Shown: positions 1-8,366, counted from the stretch's first letter. The stretch is DNA of 64,000 bases from Streptomyces sp. S465 (GCF_026898115.1 NZ_CP114036.1:124001-188000); one strand, 5' to 3'. Made by a program: numbers and translations. Notes: generated from the letters alone by a model not told the origin.

Positions 1-575
1 GGGTTGGCCAGGCCCTTGGGACCGATGATGTTGCCGATGCCGTTGTACTGGGTCATCGTCATCGCCGCGTCGGGCTGAGGCTCGGCGTAGGTGATGCGCA
101 CTTCCATGGGGCCGGTGGCCTTGATGTCCTTGATGGCGCCGACCTTGCCGACCAGGCCGCCACCGGCCTTGAGGAAGTATTTCATCGAGGCGGCGACCGC
201 GTCGGCGTCGAGCGCGGAGCCGTCGTAGAACCTGACGCCCTCGCGCAGTTCGAGCACGAAGACGGTGTTGGTGTCGTCGGTGTAGTGCCATTCGGTCGCC
301 AGGTCCGGTACCAGCTTCCCCTCGCCGCTGAGGTAGATCAGCGGATCGTAGGTGAGGGCGGTGAACACGGTCGAGCCTCCGTTGCCGGCCAGGGCCGGGT
401 TGAGGCTGATGGGCGGTCCGGCGAACTGCAGGGAGAGCTGGCCGTCGTCGGCGGCGACACTGCCGGTTCCGGAGCACGCGCCCACGAAGAGCGCCGAGAC
501 CAGGGCGAAGGCTGCGAGACGGTGGCGACCGGTCGGACGGCGGCTCCACCCGGTTGTACGAAGAGGCTCGTGCAT
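1..575 (-). CDS. ABC transporter substrate-binding lipoprotein (family 5, peptide/nickel type), C-terminus outside window
   Basis: The minus strand reads open from an ATG at 575 to the window edge, giving about 191 residues. A GGAG box lies six bases before the ATG. The protein starts with a basic, then hydrophobic, segment ending in a lipobox (LFVGAC, lipidated Cys34). It continues with text typical of family 5 solute-binding proteins: an ISLNPALAGNGG segment, then YDPLIYLSGEGKLVPDLA, then FVLELREGVRFYDGSALDADAV. Such proteins sit on the outer face of the membrane and hand oligopeptides, nickel or similar solutes to an ABC permease. The permease and ATPase genes would lie to the left, outside the window. 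It is transcribed away from the PaaX-type gene at 812, so the 236-base spacer holds both promoters. The substrate cannot be read from sequence. Confidence 0.9.
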   Translation of the reverse strand, partial: MHEPLRTTGWSRRPTGRHRLAAFALVSALFVGACSGTGSVAADDGQLSLQFAGPPISLNPALAGNGGSTVFTALTYDPLIYLSGEGKLVPDLATEWHYTDDTNTVFVLELREGVRFYDGSALDADAVAASMKYFLKAGGGLVGKVGAIKDIKATGPMEVRITYAEPQPDAAMTMTQYNGIGNIIGPKGLAN

Positions 576-759
576 CACGCACTCCGATGGGTGTGATTCG
601 GCCACAAGATGCAGCGAACGTATAGGCGCACCTGACGAGCGTCAATACAAGTGCAACATGTTGTTTCGCCGTCTGACACATGCGTATGAAAGTGCCGCGC
701 CGGAACATTGACGTACTGGCGCCCGACGGGAAATCATTCAGCGAGCACAGCCATCCGGA

Positions 760-786
760 CGTCAACGAATCTGTCTCACGTTGACG
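760..786. promoter_or_regulatory. Inverted repeat upstream of PaaX-type gene, candidate operator
   Basis: Arms CGTCAACG (760-767) and CGTTGACG (779-786) are exact reverse complements separated by 11 bases. They end 25 bases before the GTG start at 812, in the spacer shared with the divergent solute-binding protein gene. A second palindrome, CAACATGTTG, lies at 654-663. Autoregulation by the adjacent PaaX-family protein is an inference from position. Confidence 0.5.
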
Positions 787-811
787 ACGTTCGACGGTAA
801 GGACAGAGAGC

Positions 812-1777
812 GTGCAGACAGTATCCGCCTCAGCCCGGGATCTCACCGAGCCGGCGATGCCCCGCGCCCAGGGCGGTTCGTCGCCCCAGCATCTCCTGGT
901 CACGCTGCTCGGTGACTACTGGATACGGCACGAGCGGGATCTGCCCTCTGCCGGCCTCATCGATCTGCTGGCCGAGTTCGGCGTGACAAGGCCCAGCGCC
1001 CGCGCCGCCCTCAGCCGGTTGCTGCGCCGCGGTCTGGTCGAGGTGCGACGGGCCGGCCGGCAGACGTTCTACCGGCTGAGCGACCATGCGGCGGAGCGGA
1101 TGGCGGAGGGCGGCCGGCGCATCGCCTCCTTCGGCCTGGACTCCGACTGGGACGGCCGGTGGACCATCGTCGCGTTCTCCATCCCGGAGCACCGGCGCGA
1201 GAGCAGACATCTGCTGCGCTCCCGGCTGAGCTGGTTCGGCTTCGCCCCGCTGTACGACGCCGTCTGGGTGTCGGCCACGTCGACCGCGGCCGACGCCAGG
1301 GCCGTGCTGACCAGCTTGGACGTCTCCACGGCGACCGTCTTCACCGCGACCGCCGACACCACGGTCGACCGCTCTCCGTTGTCCGCCTGGGATCTGGAGC
1401 GTCTGGCGGCCGTGTACACGTCGTTCATCGACGAGACCCGTCCACTGCTGGAGGCCGTGCTCGCGGGGACCGTGACCCCCCGGCAGGCGCTCATCGCGCG
1501 GACCCGCTTGATGGACACCTACCGGCGTTTCCCCGGCACGGACCCTGGGCTGCCCAGTGCGCACATGCCCGCAGGCTGGCCGCGCGACCAGGCCCGTTCC
1601 CTGTTCACCGAGGTGTACAACGCCCTCGGTCCGCTGGCTGAGAGCCGGGTCAAGCAGATCATGGGAGCGCACGACGCCGAGGCGGCCGCCCGGGCGCGGT
1701 TCCAGTCCGTCGACCAGCTCTGCGCCGCCCCTGACCGGCGGCCGGAAGACGGGCCGGGGAATCGTACCCGCCGGTGA
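812..1777 (+). CDS. PaaX family transcriptional regulator
   Basis: This 321-residue protein has the PaaX family layout. A winged-helix N-terminus (SSPQHLLVTLLGDYW, then LIDLLAEFGVTRPSARAALSRLL at about 27-70) is followed by the family core (WTIVAFSIPEHRRESRHLLR, then LSWFGFAPLYDAVWVSA). The C-terminal part ends in the conserved FTEVYNALGPL segment. PaaX proteins repress phenylacetate-type catabolic operons and are released by an aryl-CoA ligand. The GTG start at 812 follows an AAGGACAGAG purine run. No phenylacetate genes are visible, so its target is unknown; the divergent transporter gene is the nearest candidate. Its stop codon lies five bases from that of a second PaaX homologue on the other strand. 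Confidence 0.9.
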   Translation: MQTVSASARDLTEPAMPRAQGGSSPQHLLVTLLGDYWIRHERDLPSAGLIDLLAEFGVTRPSARAALSRLLRRGLVEVRRAGRQTFYRLSDHAAERMAEGGRRIASFGLDSDWDGRWTIVAFSIPEHRRESRHLLRSRLSWFGFAPLYDAVWVSATSTAADARAVLTSLDVSTATVFTATADTTVDRSPLSAWDLERLAAVYTSFIDETRPLLEAVLAGTVTPRQALIARTRLMDTYRRFPGTDPGLPSAHMPAGWPRDQARSLFTEVYNALGPLAESRVKQIMGAHDAEAAARARFQSVDQLCAAPDRRPEDGPGNRTRR

Positions 1778-1782
1778 TCCCC

Positions 1783-2739
1783 TCAATCCCCGGGGTTACC
1801 TGAAGACAACGCCGCCCAGTCACCCGTCGTGCGGTGCTTCGCCAGGTCCGCGAGGCCGGCGTCATGGGTCCCGACGATCTGGCGGAAACGCAGCTCGGCG
1901 AGGGGGCCGAGGCCGTCGTACAGCTCCTCGAACACCGCTCTGGCCTCAGCCCTCGGCCAGTTCGACGGCAGCAGCTCGTCGGGTAGGTCGGCATCGATTC
2001 CGGGAAAGGCACGCCAGGCGTCGAAGGCCCGCAGCCGCACGGCAAGCGCCTCCGCGAGGTTCAGGTCCCCCGAGGCCAGACGCGCCGCGGCCGGCCGGTA
2101 CTCGTCCACGAACGCCCGGTAGGCCCTGGCGACCGCGTCGAGATCCCACGCGGTCAGAGGTGACGTCCCTCCGGCCTCGGTGGCCCGCAGCACGGTCAGG
2201 TCACCGACGCCGGCCGCCCGGAAGATGGCGTCCAGCGCCTCCGGATCGGCGTGCGGGGACACCCATAGGCCGTCGAAGAGCGGCGCGAACCCGAGCCACC
2301 GCAGGTAACTGCGCACCCGGTGCCGTACGGCGCGCTGTTGCTCGGGGATGCTGAATCCGGCCACCGTCCACAGCCCGTCCCACTCACGCGGCCCCGCGCC
2401 GAACCGGATGATGCTGGCGGTCTTCTGCCGGCTGTCCTCCCGGCCCGTCTCGCTGAACCGCAGGTACGCCTGGCGCCCGGCACGTTCCGCCGCGAGCACT
2501 CCGCGCTTGACGAGCCGGTTGGCAGTGGCCCGCGCGCTGGTCTCACTGATGCCGAACTCGGCGAGCAGGGAGATGAGCGCCGCCATCGGCAGCGCCGCCG
2601 GCGCGTCCAGCCAGTACTCGCCCAGGAGTGTGGTCAGCAGACGTTGCGGCGAGGTTCCCGTCTGCTGGCGCGGCAGGAGGGTCCCCTCTTCAGCACGCCG
2701 GAGGACGAGTGCTTCGATGGACGGCTTCGACGATGACAC
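1783..2739 (-). CDS. PaaX family transcriptional regulator (second copy)
   Basis: This 318-residue protein starts at a GTG (2737-2739). It is colinear with the protein at 812-1777: SPQRLLTTLLGEYW against SPQHLLVTLLGDYW, LLAEFGISETSARATANRLV, VAGFSIPEQQRAVRHRV, LRWLGFAPLFDGLWVS, and a C-terminal FEELYDGLGPLAELRFRQI. It is therefore a paralogue of the neighbouring PaaX protein, facing it tail to tail. The region upstream of its start holds two 11-base palindromes (2887-2931) and then a broken SDR gene on the plus strand, which may be what is left of its target operon. The ligand is unknown. Confidence 0.9.
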   Translation of the reverse strand: MSSSKPSIEALVLRRAEEGTLLPRQQTGTSPQRLLTTLLGEYWLDAPAALPMAALISLLAEFGISETSARATANRLVKRGVLAAERAGRQAYLRFSETGREDSRQKTASIIRFGAGPREWDGLWTVAGFSIPEQQRAVRHRVRSYLRWLGFAPLFDGLWVSPHADPEALDAIFRAAGVGDLTVLRATEAGGTSPLTAWDLDAVARAYRAFVDEYRPAAARLASGDLNLAEALAVRLRAFDAWRAFPGIDADLPDELLPSNWPRAEARAVFEELYDGLGPLAELRFRQIVGTHDAGLADLAKHRTTGDWAALSSGNPGD

Positions 2740-2886
2740 CAGCTCAGCTTAGCGGGGGTGGCGCCGCCCCTCCCCCGGTGTGCCGGACGTGGTCATCGCT
2801 CGCGGCGGTTGCCGGCATTCGGGCGGCGCGAGATGCGGCCGCGGGTCTCCAGCACGCGAACCATGTCCGCCACGGACTGCCATCGA

Positions 2887-2931
2887 CAGGAATCCTGCCG
2901 ATAGCGAGACTGTTGCTCGACAGGATTCCTG
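2887..2931. promoter_or_regulatory. Pair of near-identical 11-base palindromes upstream of PaaX-type gene and SDR remnant
   Basis: CAGGAATCCTG (2887-2897) and CAGGATTCCTG (2921-2931), each preceded by CGA, lie 34 bases apart in the divergent spacer between the PaaX-type gene (start 2739) and the SDR remnant. Their regular spacing, about three helical turns, suggests a two-site operator. The binding protein is not identified; PaaX is the nearest candidate. Confidence 0.45.
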
Positions 2932-2967
2932 GCAATGGTCTCAACGAGGAGCGTCACTCAGGGGACC

Positions 2968-3165
2968 CGCCGGAAAGGTCGCCGTCGTCACCGGGAGCGG
3001 CCGCGGACTGGACCTGGCGTACGCCCGCGCTCTCGGCGCGGCCTGCGCGTCCGTCGTCGTCAACGACGTGGACGCGCAGGCGGTCCAGGAGGCGGTGCGG
3101 GTCGTGGAAGCGGCCGGCGGCCAAGCGGTCGGAGTCACCGTGGCCGTCGGGGAGACCCCGACGGC
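2968..3165 (+). pseudogene. N-terminal fragment of a short-chain dehydrogenase
   Basis: One plus-strand frame reads GKVAVVTGSGRGLDLAYARA and then VVVNDVDAQAVQEAVRVVEAAG. This is the first beta-alpha-beta unit of a classical SDR, with the TGxxxGxG cofactor motif slightly altered (GSGRGLDL). No in-frame ATG or GTG sits close upstream, and the similarity stops near 3165, well before the NAG and YxxxK motifs. The remainder is replaced by unrelated carboxylesterase sequence. It is a truncated remnant, not a working enzyme. Confidence 0.7.
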
Positions 3166-3202
3166 CGACCGGCTCGGCGGCGCCCACCGCGTGGGCACCG
3201 GC

Positions 3203-3772
3203 AACGGCGTCGGCTGGGTGCCCTGCGATGGGTCCACTTCGGACTCTTGACCGGCGATCTGCCGCACGCGGTGAACCTCGGCGTGCAGGACCAGTTCGCC
3301 GCGCTGAAGTGGGTGCACGAAAACATGGGGCGTTCGGCGGCGATCCCGGCAACATCACCATCGGCGGGGAGTCCGCCGGCGCCACCGCGGTCTCCCACCT
3401 GCTCACCCATCCGAACGCCCACAGGTACTTCCGGCGTGCGGTGCTGCAGTCGCTGTCCCCGTTCACCCCCTGGTGCACCCAGCAGCGTCCGAAGGCCGCC
3501 GCCGTCGCACGCGTGCACCTCGATCCGCTGCGTATTGACGACCCGGCCCAGCTGCGGAACATCGATCCGAACCGCCTGCTGGCCGTTCAGAACGTACTCA
3601 CCCGCTACTTCCCCCCGGACCGGCATCTGGCCTGGCGCCCACTGGGGGGCGTCATCGACGGGAACTGGATCCCCCAGGCTTCCAGCAACACGGGTTCGGC
3701 TCCGTGCGATCCATGGAGAACGTGCTGGTGGGCAACGTTCGCGAAGCGCCGGCGCACACTGCGGCAACCTGA
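3203..3772 (+). pseudogene. Type B carboxylesterase fragment, frameshifted
   Basis: Three plus-strand frames together spell part of a carboxylesterase. The first gives [20 protein letters not shown] and then [12 protein letters not shown]. The second, from about 3333, gives [20 protein letters not shown] with the nucleophile elbow GESAG. The third, from about 3690, gives [19 protein letters not shown] and ends at a stop at 3770-3772. Both the N-terminal and C-terminal parts of the roughly 500-residue family are missing. At least two frameshifts make it non-functional. It is fused directly to the SDR fragment on its left. Confidence 0.75.
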
Positions 3773-3864
3773 GAACGACGCCGGCGGGGCGGGTCCCGGG
3801 CCGATGCCGACCGGCCCGATCCGCACACGGGCTCGGGCACTCACGCGGCGGCCTGACCACCAAG

Positions 3865-4362
3865 GTGGCCGGGTCCATGACGAGGGTGATGTCGGTGCCG
3901 GGCCGGTAGCCGGTCTGTTCGATGGCGCGTACGACGCAGTCGAGGGCTTCCTCGGCGCTGCGCAGTTGGGGTGCGAAGCCCCCTTCGTCGCCGACGTTCA
4001 CGCTGTGGCCGGCGGCGAGCAGGTGGGTGCGCAGGGTGTGGAAGACTTCCGAGCCCATGCGGACGGCCTCGGCGAAGGTGTCCGCGCCGATGGGGGCGAT
4101 CATGAATTCCTGGAAGTCGAGCGGATTGTGGGCGTGGGCGCCGCCGTTGATGATGTTCATCATCGGCACCGGCAGCAGCCGGGCGTCGACTCCGCCGACG
4201 TAGCGGTACAGCGGTAGCCGGTGGGCCGCGGCCGCGGCCTTGGCAGTGGCCAGGGAGACACCGAGCAGGGCGTTGGCGCCCAACCGTGACTTGGTGGCTG
4301 TCCCGTCCAGTTCGATCATGGTGCGGTCGACCGTCGCCTGGTCCTCGGCGGCCGCACTTGGC
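3865..4362 (-). pseudogene. Internal fragment of enolase
   Basis: The minus strand encodes about 165 residues of enolase text without its ends: [20 protein letters not shown], then [20 protein letters not shown], then EFMIAPIGA, then [18 protein letters not shown]. The frame keeps the loop segment and the GDEGGFAP segment, but lacks the N-terminal SRGNPT region and the C-terminal catalytic half. A full-length enolase has about 430 residues and is normally a housekeeping gene elsewhere on the chromosome, so this is a stray copy. It abuts a SpoIIE-phosphatase fragment on the same strand. Confidence 0.8.
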
Positions 4363-4434
4363 CGTCGAGCAGCGTCAGAACCCATGTCGATCGTGATCAT
4401 GGGTGGACAGCGCGGCGACTCCCCGCAGTTCGAG

Positions 4435-4972
4435 GTCGTCCTCGGGACGAGGAGACTTCCTTCGGCGAGGTCCAGTTCGGCGCGTGCGAAGGGCAGACCG
4501 CCCAGGCCGAGTGGCGAGCCCGCAGGCAGCTCCGGGAAGTCGACGGAGCCGTCCGGGCGCACGACGGCGGGAAGGGGATGCCCGGCGCGGGCGGTACTGC
4601 ACCTGTCGGGAGATCGGGTCGTACACCGCGTACAGGCAGGTGACGCCGATGTCACCGTCGCCGCAGTGGCCATCGGCGCTGTCGGATGCACCGGACAGGC
4701 GGATGACCAGGTCGTCGAGGTGGGTGATGAGCTCTTCAGGGCTGAGGTCCACGTCAGCGAGGGTGCGTACGGCGGTGCGCAAACGTCCCATGGTGGCGGA
4801 GGCCTGGACGCCGTGTCCGACGACATCACCAACGACCAGGGCGACACGGGTGCCTGAAAGGGGAATGACGTCGAACCAGTCGCCGCCCACGCCGGCTGGG
4901 GAGCCAGCCGGAAGGCGCCGGGAGGCCAGCTCTACGGCAGGGTGCGCAGGCGGCCAGCTGGGGACGTCATAT
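4435..4972 (-). pseudogene. SpoIIE-type PP2C phosphatase fragment, frameshifted
   Basis: The minus strand reads [20 protein letters not shown] and then [20 protein letters not shown], the metal-binding start of an actinomycete SpoIIE/RsbU phosphatase domain with its GGDW and GDVxGHG motifs. It runs on to [14 protein letters not shown]. Near 4600 the frame shifts and continues with [20 protein letters not shown] and [20 protein letters not shown]. Sensor domains, the C-terminus and any anti-sigma kinase part are absent. It is a decayed remnant. Confidence 0.75.
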
Positions 4973-5529
4973 CGTCCGACTCACGGGCGGCCCGCGCGGG
5001 GACCGTGAGCCGGCGACAACGCCGGGCTCATGGCCCGGGGCCGATTCACCGCCGGTGACGCCGACCGGCGAACGGACTGCTACGCAGGGCCCAGGCAGCT
5101 CCCGGCTCCTTCAGTCGCTGTCCGAGCGCGGGCGCCGTCGACATCGTCTTCCACGGCAACGTCGGTGACACCCGCATCGTGAATCGCCCCTTGCCCATCG
5201 ACGAATTCCTGACCGCCGGATAAGGCGGATTCTCCCGGCCCTCCCCTTTCCGCTGTTCCTCCCGCTCGTCCACCGACCGGAGCGAGAGGGGGGCCGCCTG
5301 GCTTCAGGCATAGAGGCGGCCGGAGTGCCGCCGCCCGGCACGCTGTGAAATCGCCGGGCCGGAGCGCCGTGCTGTCCGGAGACCCGCAAGGGACCGCGCC
5401 GTCGGTGCCGAGGTGCTCGACGGCATGGGCGCGCAGGTCGTCACGGACAGCGTCGGCGTCCCGCCCGTACGCACAGCCTCGCCCCGGACGGTGCTCGCCC
5501 AGAGGAGACCCAGTGCCCCGGCGGGGGCC
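4973..5529. other. Non-coding or decayed stretch
   Basis: There is no complete gene here. One plus-strand frame ends with VFHGNVGDTRIVNRPLPIDE followed by FLTAG and a stop at about 5221-5223, and another around 5402 reads VGAEVLDGMGAQVVTDSVG. Both look like tails of decayed genes, but I cannot assign them to families. Confidence 0.35.
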
Positions 5530-5910
5530 TCAGTCGCTATGGACGACCGGCGCGGGATCGGCGTCGAGCGCGTCGAGCACTGCGTCGCCGTTCGCCCTCG
5601 CCCACTCGGTCAGCACGTGGATCGGATCGATCAACGTCGTCCCGAGCGGGGTGAGCTCGTACTCGACGCGAGGCGGCACCTCGGCGTAGGCGTGGCGGCG
5701 GACGAGTCCGTGCGCCTCGAGCCGCCGGAGTGTCTGGGTGAGCATCTTGCGGGAGATGCCGCCGATCAGCTCGATCAGTTCCCCATGGCGCACCGGTCCC
5801 TCGCTGAGGCCGTAGAGCACGACCACCGTCCACTTGTCGGCGATCAGCTCGACCGCCAGACGCGCCGGACAGTCGGCGAGAAAGACATCACCGGGACCGA
5901 AACCGCTCAT
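5530..5910 (-). CDS. HxlR family transcriptional regulator
   Basis: This 126-residue winged-helix protein has the HxlR pattern: LIADKWTVVVLYGLSEGPVR, then GGISRKMLTQTLRRLEAHGL, then the wing segment VPPRVEYELTPLG. The N-terminal Cys in LADCPARL matches the redox- or electrophile-sensing cysteine common in the family. It starts at an ATG at 5908-5910 and is divergent from an NADP-dependent oxidoreductase gene 75 bases away. Regulators of this type often control such quinone- or aldehyde-handling enzymes, so that neighbour is the likely target. Confidence 0.92.
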   Translation of the reverse strand: MSGFGPGDVFLADCPARLAVELIADKWTVVVLYGLSEGPVRHGELIELIGGISRKMLTQTLRRLEAHGLVRRHAYAEVPPRVEYELTPLGTTLIDPIHVLTEWARANGDAVLDALDADPAPVVHSD

Positions 5911-5918
5911 GGCGCCAA

Positions 5919-5946
5919 AGGTACCTGCCGGTTCCTATCGGAAACA
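5919..5946. promoter_or_regulatory. Candidate HxlR operator in divergent spacer
   Basis: The spacer carries the palindrome AGGTACCT (5919-5926) and, from 5930, GGTTCCTATCGGAAACA. The latter resembles GGTTCCTTACCAGAAGA from 30650 in the spacer of the other HxlR gene of this window. Shared GGTTCCT cores beside two HxlR genes suggest a family-type half-site. No binding data were available. Confidence 0.4.
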
Positions 5947-5985
5947 TAGCCTGGGTTCTCTCCCCCTGCCACAACTAGGAGAGTC

Positions 5986-6918
5986 ATGCGAGTCATCACC
6001 CAGCAGGCGTTCGGCGGTCCCGAGGTGCTCACCATCGTGGACGCGCCCGAGCCCCAGCCGCTCCCGACCGAGGTTCTCGTCCGCGTCAAGGCGATCGGGC
6101 TGAACCCGCTGGAGGCGCTCATACGCGCCGACGAGTTCCCCCCGCTGATCGGCCAGCCGCCGTTCGTCCTCGGCTGGGACATCAGCGGCGTGGTCGAGGA
6201 GGCGCCACAGACGTGGCGGTTCAGGCCCGGTGACGAGGTGTTCGGAATGCCGCTGTTCCCGCGGGCGGCGAGCGCGTACGCCGAGGTCGTGGCTGCGCCG
6301 GCGTTGCACCTGGCGCGCAAGCCGGCGTCGCTCTCGCATGTCGAGGCGTCGGCGCTGCCGGTCGTCGGGCTGACGGCGTGGCAGGGCCTGGTTGACCTCG
6401 GCGGCGTGACCGAGGGCGACCGGGTCCTGGTGCACGGCGGTGGTGGCGGGGTCGGCCACGTCGCGATCCAGATCGCGAAAGCGCTCGGCGCGCACGTGAT
6501 CGCGACCGCCGGCGGGAGCAAGCGGAAGTTCGTCGAGGGGTTCGGCGCCGACGAGGTGATCGACTACACGGCGGTCGACTTCACCGAGGCGGTCCGCGAC
6601 ATCGACGTCGTGCTCGACACGATCGGCGGCGACACCGCCGAGCGGTCGCTCGACGTGCTCCGCCCAGGTGGGCACCTGGTGACGGCGGTCGCCATGCAGG
6701 ATGCGAAGCTGGCCGCCCTGTACGAGGCGGCCGGCAGGCGCTTCAGCGGCATCGCGGTCGACCCCGATCCGGTCGCCCTGCGAGGTCTCGTCGAACTCGT
6801 CGAACAGGGCAGGCTCCGGGTCCATGTGCAGCAGACGTTCCCGTTCGAGCGCGTCGCCGACGCGCACCGGCTGCTCGACGAGGGCCACCTCCAGGGCAAG
6901 CTCGTCCTCACCATCTGA
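5986..6918 (+). CDS. NADP-dependent quinone oxidoreductase-like protein (zinc-independent MDR family)
   Basis: This 310-residue protein has the N-terminal GroES-like fold (VLVRVKAIGLNPLEALIRAD, then GWDISGVVEE) and a Rossmann domain with the nucleotide motif VLVHGGGGGVGHVAIQIAK at about residues 148-166. It has no zinc-binding cysteine set, which fits the quinone reductase branch rather than alcohol dehydrogenases. The likely role is NADPH-dependent reduction of quinones or enones in the cytoplasm. It is divergent from the HxlR gene and followed by a GC-rich hairpin (6930-6949), so it is probably a single-gene unit controlled by that regulator. The substrate is unknown. Confidence 0.88.
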   Translation: MRVITQQAFGGPEVLTIVDAPEPQPLPTEVLVRVKAIGLNPLEALIRADEFPPLIGQPPFVLGWDISGVVEEAPQTWRFRPGDEVFGMPLFPRAASAYAEVVAAPALHLARKPASLSHVEASALPVVGLTAWQGLVDLGGVTEGDRVLVHGGGGGVGHVAIQIAKALGAHVIATAGGSKRKFVEGFGADEVIDYTAVDFTEAVRDIDVVLDTIGGDTAERSLDVLRPGGHLVTAVAMQDAKLAALYEAAGRRFSGIAVDPDPVALRGLVELVEQGRLRVHVQQTFPFERVADAHRLLDEGHLQGKLVLTI

Positions 6919-6929
6919 TCCCGTCGTGG

Positions 6930-6949
6930 GGCCTCGCGTGGGCGAGGCC
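6930..6949 (+). terminator. Hairpin terminator after the oxidoreductase gene
   Basis: GGCCTCGC and GCGAGGCC form a perfect 8-bp stem with a four-base loop, 11 bases after the stop codon at 6918. There is no T-run, as is usual for GC-rich actinomycetes. Confidence 0.6.
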
Positions 6950-7110
6950 GACCGGAACACCAGCACACCGCCCGCGCCCCGGCAGCCTCTCGGAGCGGCC
7001 GGTCCCCCGCGGAGGCGGTCGGTTCGTGGACGCCCAGCGCTGAGCGGCATCACACGCCGCCGCACCATCGGACCCGCCGGTCTCCGGGGCGTACCGGTGG
7101 CAGGCTCGCC

Positions 7111-7277
7111 TTGAGCCGTTGCGGGGTGCCTCGCCTCAGCACCGCCGGGGTCACCACCGAACTGGTCCAGGTCCCCGGCGCCGTGCACGGATATGACCTG
7201 CTGGTCCGAACGCCCGGATCAGCGAGCGCAGCCTGGCGGACCAAGTACGTGCCCTGCGCGAAGCCCTCCACCCGTGA
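7111..7277 (+). pseudogene. C-terminal remnant of an alpha/beta hydrolase (esterase fold-3 type)
   Basis: One frame reads TTELVQVPGAVHGYDLL, which contains the catalytic His segment (PGxxHGxDLL) of hormone-sensitive-lipase-type esterases. The next part of the family's C-terminus, ARISERSLADQVRALREALH plus P and a stop at 7275-7277, is in the next frame. A one-base frameshift near 7210 separates the two. Nothing of the nucleophile half remains. The rest of the 6950-7625 spacer contains no gene that I can see. Confidence 0.7.
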
Positions 7278-7305
7278 CCGACCCCCGGACACACCGGGTC
7301 ACTCT

Positions 7306-7349
7306 CCGCCCGGGTGCCCCTGCCTGTACGGGCGGGGGTACCCGGGCGG
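7306..7349. terminator. Long GC-rich hairpin
   Basis: The 15-base arms 7306-7320 and 7335-7349 pair at 14 of 15 positions (CCGCCCGGGT against ACCCGGGCGG, plus a GCCCC/GGGGT extension) around a 14-base loop. It lies 29 bases after the esterase remnant stop and about 275 bases beyond the end of the minus-strand GntR gene, so it could have served either. A terminator role is inferred. Confidence 0.55.
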
Positions 7350-7625
7350 CGGCGTCCGGACGGGGGCTCCCCAGGCCGCCGGCAGTGCGGCGTGCCCAGA
7401 CCCCGACAACCGCACCAGAGCCGGGCGTGGTCCCCGACCAGTGGGACATCGGCGCACGCGGCCCGCTGAGAACACCGGCCGCGTCCCCACGAACCCATGG
7501 CTCACCACGCCTGGCCGGCACCGCCTGGTGGCTGCCCGCCCAGCGCATCAGCCCCCACCGAACCGTCCGCGGCGGCCGGAGAGACGGTGGTGACCCGGTT
7601 CACGCGACGTACCCGGGTTCGGTCC

Positions 7626-8333
7626 TCACGCGGAGGAGGGGCCGCGGTGCTGCTCGCTCTCCTCCTCGCGCCGCCCGTAGGCGTCGAGCAGCAGGTGTGT
7701 GGTGCTGTTGATGTGCCGGCTGAGCGCCTCGACGACGCCTGGTACATCCCGTTCGATGGCGCGATCGCAGATGGTCTTGTGCTCTGCCGCGATATCGCGG
7801 TCGCTGTGCTCGGTCGGTGTGCGGGCCCAGCAGCGGTAGACCTCCGCCACCTCGCGCAGCTGTGTGGCGATGTCCCGCAGCTGCCGGTTGGGGCATCCCT
7901 CCAGCAGGACGCGGTGGAAGCGGGCGTGGGCGTTCAGCCAGCGTTCGTTGATTTCGCCGGCGTCGTCGAGGAAGGGAACGCGGGCGAGATGGTGGTGTGC
8001 GGCGAGCAGATCGGATTCCCATTCGATGGTGCCGGCGGTGACGGACTCCCGGACGAGGTGGGTCTCGATGAACACGCGGGCCTCGGTCAGCTCCTCCAGG
8101 TGCTCGGGCGAGACGGTGACGACCCGGAACCCCTGCTGCGGCGCGAAGGTCGCCAGTCCCTGGCCGACCAGCCGGGGCAGCGCCTCCCGCAGCACCCCGC
8201 TGCTGGCGCCGTACGTCTCCTTCAGCGCCTCCACGCGCAGACGTGAACCGGGTTCGTGCCGTCCGTTGAGGATGTCCGCGCGCAGCCGCTGGTAGATCTC
8301 CTCGGCACGGGTCATGGAGCTGGTAGTTGCCAT
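7626..8333 (-). CDS. GntR family transcriptional regulator (FadR/FCD subfamily)
   Basis: The 235-residue protein starts at an ATG at 8331-8333. The winged-helix N-terminus reads EEIYQRLRADILNGRHEPGS and LRVEALKETYGASSGVLREA. The C-terminal FCD ligand-binding domain has its metal or ligand histidines in NAHARFHRVLLEGCPN and the final DVPGVVEALSRHINSTTHLL. FCD regulators respond to small organic acids. The gene is divergent from the FAH-family gene that opens catabolic cluster A, and a 16-base perfect palindrome lies 34 bases upstream of its start. It is the likely repressor of that cluster. The inducer may be the imported aromatic acid or an intermediate. Confidence 0.92.
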   Translation of the reverse strand: MATTSSMTRAEEIYQRLRADILNGRHEPGSRLRVEALKETYGASSGVLREALPRLVGQGLATFAPQQGFRVVTVSPEHLEELTEARVFIETHLVRESVTAGTIEWESDLLAAHHHLARVPFLDDAGEINERWLNAHARFHRVLLEGCPNRQLRDIATQLREVAEVYRCWARTPTEHSDRDIAAEHKTICDRAIERDVPGVVEALSRHINSTTHLLLDAYGRREEESEQHRGPSSA

Positions 8334-8366
8334 GTCGCAGATTCTAGCGCACCTAGATATTTTCAA

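Noticed and set aside
812-2739. Phenylacetate degradation locus
   Set aside because: PaaX regulators are present, but no paaA-K, ligase or thiolase genes are visible, so the pathway is not claimed.
3135-4847. Single 570-residue minus-strand protein
   Set aside because: The frame joins SpoIIE, enolase and antisense esterase sequence by chance; each part is a separate decayed fragment.
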